Source: Adiantum capillus-veneris
Lineage: Eukaryota > Streptophyta > Polypodiopsida > Polypodiales > Pteridaceae
DNA length: 64,000 nt
Direction: 5' to 3'
Assembly: GCA_014529385.2 (NCBI GenBank)
Contig: CM043967.1
Span: 87,033,278-87,097,277, forward strand
The notes below the pieces were generated by a model. The model was not told the DNA's origin, searched no databases, and saw nothing but the letters and a program-made list of their open reading frames with translations. Position numbers and translations under genes: made by a program. Shown in pieces: positions 56,921-64,000 of this stretch (positions are counted from its first letter, which is position 1; every line of letters begins with the position of its first letter).

Positions 56921-58154
56921 GCGTGTATCAGGGAAAACAACATACTCCTTTCTTGATGGTTTTTCAAGATATAACGAGCTAGCCATAGCACCGGAAGATC
57001 AACATAAAACAGCTTTTGCAACGGAGTGGGGAATTTATGTTTATCAGGTTATGCCTTTTGGTCTAACCAATGCTCCCGCAACCTTCCAGAGGCTGATGAC
57101 GCATGCTTTCAAAGAATACTTAAGGTTGTCTCTAGAAATATACATGGATGACTTATGTGTACATTCTCTTCTAAAAGATGAGCATCTAGAACACCTAAGA
57201 AAATTATTTGAGAAATGTAGGACATATCGCATTTGTTTCAATCCTGAGAAATGTGTGTTTATGGTCCGACAGGGCAGAATTCTGGGACATATTGTCTCAC
57301 AAAACGGAATATCCACGGATCTAGAGAAGATAAAAGTTATAGTGGATATGCCTAGACCAACCAATGCGAAACAAGTACAGAGCTTTATGGGACATTGTAG
57401 ATATTATAGACGATTCATTTACATGTACGCTATAATAGGCCAACCACTTTACAGGCTAATAGTGAACTTTGAATGGACAGAGGAGTATGAGAAATCATTC
57501 AAGAAATTGAAAGAGGCACTCATTACTTCTCCAGTCTTGAAATCACGAGATTGGGAGAAGATATTCCATGTGCATATAGATGCTTCGGCATATGCAATAG
57601 GATGCATTCTGGCTCAGCTAGAAGAAGGAAACATGGATTTTCCTATCTGTTACGCCAGTCGACAGCTCAACAATGCAGAGAAGAATTACACCACAACAGA
57701 GCGAGAGGGATTAGGAATGATATATGCTGTGAAGAAATATCGGCATTATCTTCTAGCCAACAAGTTTGTGTTTTTTACGGATCACCAAGCCTTGCTCTAC
57801 CTAGTGAATAAACCATGCAATACCGGGAGAATAGTGAGATGGCTCATTATCTTACTGGAATTCGACTTCACGGTAGTAGTAAAGAAAGGAAAAACACATC
57901 TTAGAGCTGATCATCTTTCGCGATTGACGAATGAAGAAGACCCTATAGGAGTAGATGACGACATGCCAGACGCGTACTTGTTCAACATAGAAATGACACC
58001 GAAGTGGTCTCAAAATGTCGTTAGCCTATTAACCTATGGAGGAGAGTTTGATAGAAGAGAATACAACCAGAAACATATTGCTATTGACCAATCCAAGAAT
58101 CTTCAATTGGTTGCAGGAAGGTTGTATCAATTGGGAAATGATCATGTTTTATGA
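56921..58154 (+). pseudogene. giant-element RT palm and RNase H, right of the nested insertion
   Basis: Continues the RT frame cut at 46912. FLDGFSRYNELAIAPEDQHK, VMPFGLTNAPATFQRLM, palm LEIYMDDLCVHS (YMDD, intact), then thumb and connection (RILGHIVSQNGISTD, FMGHCRYYRRFI). RNase H: FHVHIDASAYAIGCILAQ, RQLNNAEKNYTTTEREGLGM, FFTDHQALLYL, HLRADHLSRL. Then a spacer (EMTPKWSQNVV) that begins the first copy of a duplicated module. TGA at 58152-58154; same frame continues. Confidence 0.9.
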
Positions 58155-58325
58155 CTATGCATCAATCCTGAGGAATATAATATATATCTACGTGAAGCAC
58201 ATGTTCAGGAATGTGCATTTCATTGTTCAAGAAGGAACACATATAGGAATTTGTGACAATTGGGAGTCTATTGGCTAGGAATGAAAGAAAGCGTACATGA
58301 ATATGTCACTGTATGTATTGTATGT
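57970..58325 (+). pseudogene. first copy of duplicated integrase H2C2 module
   Basis: Same frame through TGA stops at 58152 and 58254. EMTPKWSQNVVSLLTYGG, then GRLYQLGND, REAH and FH (two His) and VTVCIVC (CxxC) give all four zinc ligands. It aligns with the second copy 58345-58709 (IIAPEWSQYIVEYL, DQLYKRGKD, EQAH, GGHF, VKRCDDC). Confidence 0.65.
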
Positions 58326-59459
58326 TCATCAAAACCGCCAACAGAGTATTCGACATTATATCAGATAATAATCGCTCCGGAATGGAGTCAGTATATTGTT
58401 GAATATCTCACAAATAGAACTTTCCCAGAAGGAACGTCAAAAGCTCGTCAAAAATCTGTAGAGAGAGAAGCTAGAGATTACGCTTTAATAGGAGATCAGC
58501 TCTATAAGAGAGGTAAAGACAACCAGCTTAGGATTTGTGCATCAGAGTCTGAGTATGTGATAATCCTGGAGCAAGCTCATGGAGGAGTAGGTGGAGGCCA
58601 TTTCTCAGGTGATAAGACAACAAAACTTGTCTTAGCCGCAGGAATATGGTGGCCAACATTACATATGGACGCTGAGGAATACGTTAAACGGTGTGATGAC
58701 TGTCAGTGAACCAAAGTACCACTTAAAAGAGATGATATGCCCCTTAGACCAATGATGGGGGCAAGAGCTTTTGCAAAATGGGGGATTGATTATGTCGGAC
58801 CCATTTCACCTCCTGCATATAAGACTCATGCACAATACATCGTTGTGGCTACAGACTATCTAACAAAGTGGGTCGAAGCAAAGGCAACTCAAAAAGCAGA
58901 TGCCAGGACCACGGCACAATTTCTATATGAATATGTCTTTGTATGATATGGATTGCCAATAGAAATTGTGAGTGATCGAGGCACACATTTTATAAATGAA
59001 GTGATAGAGATCCTTCTAGATGAATTCATGGTAATCCATAGGAAATCAGCCCCGTATCATCCACAAGCAAACGGACAAGCTGAAGCAACAAACAAAACCA
59101 TATGCACGGTCCTTACGAAGATTGTATCTGAGTCGAGAACTGACTGGGACCAGAAGTTGCATTCAACATTATGGGCATATAGGGTAGCATATAAAACATC
59201 AATAGGAACGACCCCATATAACATGGTTTTTGGGCTAAATGCTATCCTACCAATAGAATTCTTGATTTCAACCTTAAGGGTGGCTAAGGATCTAGAGTGG
59301 ACAGGGCACGAGCTTTCTGATAGAATAGATGATCTGGAAAAGCTAGACGAGCTTCGCCTAAAAGCAGTAGCTTCTATCTACGCTGAAGAAAGGCGACAAA
59401 AGGAATTTTTGATAAGCATGTGCGGACTAAAGAGTTTAAGGTTGGGGACTATGTCCTAG
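58260..59459 (+). pseudogene. giant-element integrase (second H2C2 module and catalytic core)
   Basis: Zinc module to 58706 (EQAHGGVGGGHFSGDKTTK ... YVKRCDDC). TGA at 58707-58709, then core: FAKWGIDYVGPISPP (first Asp), VATDYLTKWVEAK, TGA 58944-58946, IEIVSDRGTHF (second Asp), HPQANGQAEATNKTI (Glu), LWAYRVAYKTSIGTTPYNMV. Catalytic triad intact apart from the stops. A frameshift in the T-run near 59405-59412 moves the frame to the C-terminal piece. Confidence 0.88.
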
Positions 59460-61063
59460 TTTACACTCTGAAACAACATGCTAAGAAGATTAATAAGCGA
59501 GGGATGGGACCTCTGGTGATTAAAGATCTATCACCAAGTGGAGCCGTCAAGCTTGCTACATTAGACGGAGAAGAAATGCCCAATTGGATTAGTGGATGTA
59601 GAGTGAAAAAGTATCTTTTGCCGCTAACCCAAGACATGCTTCTCAAAATACATCAAGAAAAGCTGCGTGTCCAGAAAAAGAAAAAGATTGTGGAGGAAGC
59701 GCAAGCCGAGGCGAAGGAAAGAATGGAGAAAAGAAGACTACTGCGTCAGAAACAGCGCAATGAAGGAGCAATACGAATAAACGCAGTCATTATAATAGAA
59801 ATGGATAATGACAAAGAAGAACCCATCATTGAATGCAAAGTAGGAACCAACCAAATCAAAGCCAGAGCACTATTGGATTCAGGAGCTCAAACTAACCTAC
59901 TTTCACTCAGTTTGTATAGACAATTGACAAATGCAACTAAATTACAAACTGCCAAGTAAGAGTTAAAGAGTTACTCTGAGAATTCAATCAAAACTGTCGG
60001 ATGCACAGTTTTAGATATACAGATTAACCAGTATGTGTATCCTCATATGTTTTACGTGGTTGAAGACCAAGCTACACAACATCCATTATTGCTAGGACAA
60101 CCATGGAAGAAGCAATACAATGCAATGATTGACTGGAGTTCTAAATCAGTGCTTATCAAATACAAAGGTGAAAGTCAATCAGTTAAGTTCACCAAAGGAG
60201 CAGTGCCAACTCCAAAGGAAGAATCCAAGAACAAAGGTAAACAACAACCAAAGAAAAAGAAGAAGCAATGGCAACTAAAAGTTTCTATACAACTGGATTT
60301 CTCTTCGACGAGGAACTCTCAACATTGGACAAGGAAGACAAGCAATAATATAACAGCTCAACCTTGGGAAAAAACGGAGTCAAAGTTGGTATGGAGACCA
60401 AAAAAGGTTGTGCTAGAGAACACAAAGGTGGAAAACAGAGTCTTCAATACCATACAACAGAGTGATTCCAGACAATCAAGGACAGTGAAACAGATATGGA
60501 TTCCAAAGAAGTTCATGGCGGCACAAAGCTATAGCAAGCAAATTTGGATCCCAAGGTTTTGTAAACAGGAACTCCCTTCAGTACAATCCACGGAAACTCC
60601 TAGGTATTTCAAGGCGAGGAAATCAACACAAAGAACAAAGAAGGTTTGGGTCGCAAAGAGTTTGTGGCAAGCACAAGCGAAGCGGAAGCAGATTTGGATT
60701 GTGAAAAAGAACAACAAGGTAAAGAAGAATCCATCTACTGATTCTACTACCGAAGTGCCAAAACCAACCCAAAACCCGACCACCAATCCTTCATCAAACA
60801 AAGAGCAGCTTTATTGGAAAGACTTTTGTATCATCGCTCTACAATTGCATTGGGAACTTATGACCCAAACAACTACAATGCTTCGCCCACAGACACTTCA
60901 TATTCGTCCGGGAGGACTCAGACTAGGAGGGGGGGAGGTATACAGGTATACAGGAGCTACAAAGCATCTACAAGCGACAAAAAACAAAGAAAAACAAAAA
61001 TTATATTACAAGGGCATTGTCTTACATGATTTTGCAATTTTTATGTTTGATTGCGGATGTTGA
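59412..61063 (+). pseudogene. integrase C-terminus fused to a second retropepsin-like domain and a basic W-repeat tail
   Basis: EFKVGDYVLVYTLKQHAKK ... GCRVKKYLLPL is a normal integrase C-terminal domain. A Lys/Glu-rich helix follows (to ~59780), then near 59810-60170 IECKVGTNQIKARALLDSGA (Asp codon 59876), NLLSLSLY and later QHPLLLGQPWKKQYNA: the active-site strand and the closing Leu-Gly motif of an aspartic protease. TAA at 59957-59959 interrupts it. The tail 60230-60760 is Lys-rich with five copies of a K-x-[IV]-W-x-x-K-like motif. Ends at 61063. The spacing relative to integrase is not that of the normal protease, which is present upstream. Confidence 0.7.
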
Positions 61064-61736
61064 TAATATTTATGCCCTTATATACCTTGTTTTGCAACAA
61101 GAAGAGATCAAATGATGAATTTGGGTCTCTAGACGTGTAAATATCACTAAATAAGAGTGTTTTTGGAGCTAAAAAGTGGAAAAAAGTGGTAGTCCAAGTC
61201 CAAAAATCACAAATAAGTGTATATTCATATACACAGGGTTACCAGCTATTTATTGTGTATGTTTGGAATTTTTTGGCTTCAATTTGCTATTTTCCTTTAT
61301 TTTTTATGATTTTCTTAATAAAAGTAAAAGAAAAATAAGAAAAAAGCAAGTGAAATGAGATCGGAAAAAAGAAAAGAATAGACGGTGATGGTCCTAATGA
61401 CAAGGGCAACCCATGGTAAAAATTGGGTACAATTCTGAAAAAGTTGCGGAAAGTCCGAAACGACAGAATTTTGGCAAGTGGACGGAATTCTAAGAAAACA
61501 GGTCAAACGGAGTCTGATTTGGGAAATTTCAGATCCTAAAGTGCATCTCACAACGAGATAGGAGCACATGAAAAATTTGGTGGCAAGTGAACCGGGAAGT
61601 CCGAAGTCAAGTATTTTTCACATCACTTTCAAGCTCATTCACACTATTACCTTCTTCGAGAAGAGCAGAGAGCCACAAGAGCACAGATCTTCTACAAACT
61701 TCTACGACTTCCACAAGATCTCAGAGGACACCAGAC
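61064..61736. other. spacer before accessory ORF
   Basis: AT-rich, no credible coding; a longer open frame without ATG reaches back to about 61587. Could contain a splice acceptor for a subgenomic accessory-ORF mRNA; none was pinned down. Confidence 0.45.
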
Positions 61737-64000
61737 ATGAGAGGATCCATGGATTCCACCAAGTCATCGGCAACGAAGAGAAAAAGACCGACAATCAAAG
61801 ATGCTATTGCAGAAGCGGAACCATTTGACATTCCAGCAGAAACCCTCAAGCCAACCAAAACTTGGGTGGAGGAAGCAGTATTGGAGAAAGAGGGAATAAA
61901 GATCTACCAGGGGACTTTCATAGATCCTCAAGGGCAAGCGGTGGATGTACCGATGATCCCACAGGAATTGGTAGATTATAGCAGGTCAGAAGACATCAAC
62001 AGGTACCTGGAAAGGGAAGACTTGCACAGTTTCTTCACCTCGAGACCATCAGGTGTGGATACAAGAAGAGTGTACGAGTTGGCAACATCCATTCAGAAGG
62101 ATGGAAAAGACACATTAACAGCCATGGGTGGAGAGAAGGTAGAAGTACAAATCACTCCACAGCTAATTGCAGATGCATTGAAGCTGCACAACAAAGGGAG
62201 CTCGGTCAGGGAAAGAAGGGAGGCCATAGAGGTCTATGAGCCCAAGAAACAGAATGCAATCTATGGAGATATGAAGGACCCAAGAGCGGCAACCCTTTGC
62301 CGACTGTACAACCAATTTCTTCATGTTTGCAGTAAAAGACCACAAAAGTATACGACACCACCCCATGCCATTGCGACCACCATCACATGGGCATTAAAGA
62401 GCAATATGCCAAAAGAGGTGAATTACGCTCAACACATCCACGAGCAAGTAATTTCCATGCACAACGAGAAGCCAAAATACATAGGAGGAGCGGAAATTCT
62501 GACAAGAATAGCTTATGAAGCTATTGGAGCTAGAGATTAGTGGCCAAAGGCTCCCTCCCAGAATGAGTGGCTTAGAGAAGCCGACGAGGAGGAAGAACAG
62601 CCCGAAGTATATAAGAGGGCATCCACAAGAGCACACCGGAAACTAGAAGTAGTTTCAGAACCTGAAGAGGATGTGGACGAGCCACTTAAGAAGAAAGTAA
62701 AGAAGAAGGTTGCTCCCAAGCAAACCAAAAGTCAGAAAGCGGCAAGAATGGAAAGATTAGTGAAGCAGTGTAGAGCGGAAAGAGCTCTAAAGGGTGACTT
62801 TGAAGAAAAGTGGGTGCCAGACCCCACTAAAGTCGGAACTAGCTCGGCCATGCCACACATTGATCAATACGATCAATATATTAAAGCTTATGAGGAGTCA
62901 GAGGCTATTTTGGAGCAGCAACCTATCGAGCCATACACTGAAGAGGAGGTACAGCAATTAAAAGCTAAGCTGAAAAAGGACGACAAGGGGAAAAGGAAAG
63001 TAGATGGGTCTACTAAGCCTCAAGAGAAAGATGGGCAAGCCGACAAAGGGAAAGCCAAGGAAGCTGAGGACAAACATCCCTTTATGACTGATGTACCAAG
63101 CCCGAAGAAGACGGAAAAAATTGTGGAAGAGACCACAGTAGAGGTGGACACAGATGTTTTGGAAAAGCCAGAAGCTGAGACCAAAGAAAAGAAGATAGAT
63201 CCAGTTCAGCAAAAGAGAAATGATTATGAGGATCTGGTAGAGATAGGATACACCGAAGAAGATGCCCTTGAGGCAGTTTATGGGATCACCCTACAAAAAC
63301 AAGATGAACGGAGAGGGATGGAGAAAAAGACAAAGAGTAAAAAAGAAAGTGAAGAGAAACTGGACGAACCAAAAATACTAGAAGAGCCAAAGCCAGGGGA
63401 GGTGGTGGCGGAAAGAGCTTTAGAGTTGACAGATGATGATGAAAAAGACATGCACATGGTGCATGAACTGCTCAGCAAGATAAAAGAAAGGTCCAAGGCA
63501 AAGGAAGTAGAGATTGAGACAGCCAAACAAAGGGAAGCGGAGTTGCAGAGAAATTTAGAGAATGTTATGACTGAATCTGAAAGTCATAAAGCATCACTCT
63601 ATGACGCGGAAAACAAGAGAGACGGCTTGATACTACAACTAGCCGAGGCTTCAAGAGAAGTAACAAGTGCACAGGAAGCAAGGGAGCGGATAGAGGATGA
63701 GTTGGAGGCGGTTAAGGATGAGCTCATTGAGCTAAGGGAAAGAGTCGAGCTCCAAGAAAGAACAATCACTAGACTTAGGTCTACCCCTAGAGCTAGCAGA
63801 GCAGGAACCGAACAAGAGGGAGCTATCGTACCAGTTTTGGAAGATGAGGTCCGAAGCTTACAAAGAGAGCTAAGATTAGAGCAAGTGCAAAGGTTGCACA
63901 TTGCGGAGGGATCATTGGCTGCAGAGGAGAGGCTCACATTAGAAAATCAAACACTACGGACAGAGAATGAGGCCCTCCCAAACAGCTCCAAGATCTACAA
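61737..64000 (+). pseudogene. post-pol accessory coiled-coil ORF of giant element (copy 2, runs off window)
   Basis: ATG at 61737, starting MRGSMDSTKSSATKRKRPTI (basic, NLS-like). A globular region to ~62540 (IYQGTFIDPQGQAVDVPMIP, EDINRYLEREDLHSFF, ITPQLIADALKLHNKG, LCRLYNQFLHVCSKRPQKY) resembles plant-transposon-associated proteins in general look, but I cannot name the family firmly. TAG at 62538-62540; the same frame is then open for 486 codons to the window end: basic KKKVKKKVAPK stretch, DQYDQYIKAYEESEAIL, charged linker, then a long heptad-rich coiled coil from about 63440. Homologous to copy 1 at 11793-14160. Likely length over 750 residues. Role unknown; structural or env-position protein are both possible. 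Confidence 0.65.

Larger units (their letters stand above)
38944..64000 (+). mobile_element. giant Ty3/gypsy element (3' end outside window), hosting a nested family B element
   Basis: 5' LTR 38944-39881, primer site 39884, ~1.6-kb leader with palindromes, gag with N-terminal extension, two zinc knuckles, protease, RT (split by family B at 46913-56920), RNase H, duplicated H2C2 module, integrase, second retropepsin-like domain, basic tail, accessory ORF still open at 64000. Without the nested element more than 14 kb of internal sequence is present. Coding frames are mostly preserved, broken by about a dozen point stops and one frameshift. Confidence 0.8.

Noticed and set aside
61587-61736. 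Upstream GTG start for the accessory ORF
   Set aside because: GTG is not a normal plant start; the first ATG at 61737 is followed directly by conserved-looking basic sequence.

Overview
The window looks like nuclear DNA of a vascular plant with a large, repeat-choked genome. Almost everything recognisable is LTR retrotransposon (Ty3/gypsy and Ty1/copia types), plus one hAT-type transposase gene, long dinucleotide microsatellites, and only two fragments that look like ordinary plant genes (a protein-kinase fragment and a RING-H2 ORF). No bacterial, organellar, rRNA or tRNA gene was recognised. The exact plant group (conifer, fern, lycophyte or angiosperm) cannot be fixed from the sequence alone.

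Layout. 1-1905: 3' end of a Tat-like Ty3/gypsy pol (second RNase H plus integrase, + strand, decayed). 3590-8116: a very old minus-strand LTR element with only diverged LTRs and a shattered ORF. 8117-10561: non-coding with a (GA)56 tract. 10562-14160: the 3' end of a minus-strand 'giant' element (3' LTR plus a post-pol accessory coiled-coil ORF). 14170-19904: a non-autonomous LTR element ('family A') whose internal region has a Gag remnant and a long acidic ORF but no pol. 21300-32600: a minus-strand Tat-like element with archaeal-type second RNase H, split by a Ty1/copia element (24341-29899). 33370-36937: a hAT/DUF659 transposase gene with a promoter and a candidate 5' intron made of 151-bp tandem repeats. 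37190-38943: RING-H2 ORF and kinase fragment (minus). 38944-64000: a second giant Ty3/gypsy element, interrupted inside its reverse transcriptase by a young autonomous 'family B' element (46913-56920); its 3' LTR lies outside the window.

How the parts relate. Families A and B share LTR ends, primer-binding region, polypurine tract and a homologous Gag domain, so B (or a relative) is the likely provider of replication proteins for A. The two giant elements share LTR sequence and the accessory ORF. Nesting gives a relative order: the giant element inserted in a kinase gene, and B inserted later in the giant element; copia inserted in the Tat-like element.

Most interesting signals: (1) each family A and B LTR carries two tandem, paralogous small ORFs of about 70 codons, overlapping by ATGA and evolving mainly by synonymous changes; a third homologue sits at the LTR end of the unrelated Tat-like element. 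Their C-terminal half loosely resembles a ubiquitin-like pattern. (2) Family B has a textbook -1 frameshift signal (slippery heptamer, 6-nt spacer, 12-bp hairpin enclosing the gag-pro stop). (3) The giant element has a duplicated integrase zinc module and a second retropepsin-like domain after integrase with an intact DSGA, while the usual protease has DSRA. (4) Four near-perfect 28-34 bp palindromes lie in the giant element's leader.
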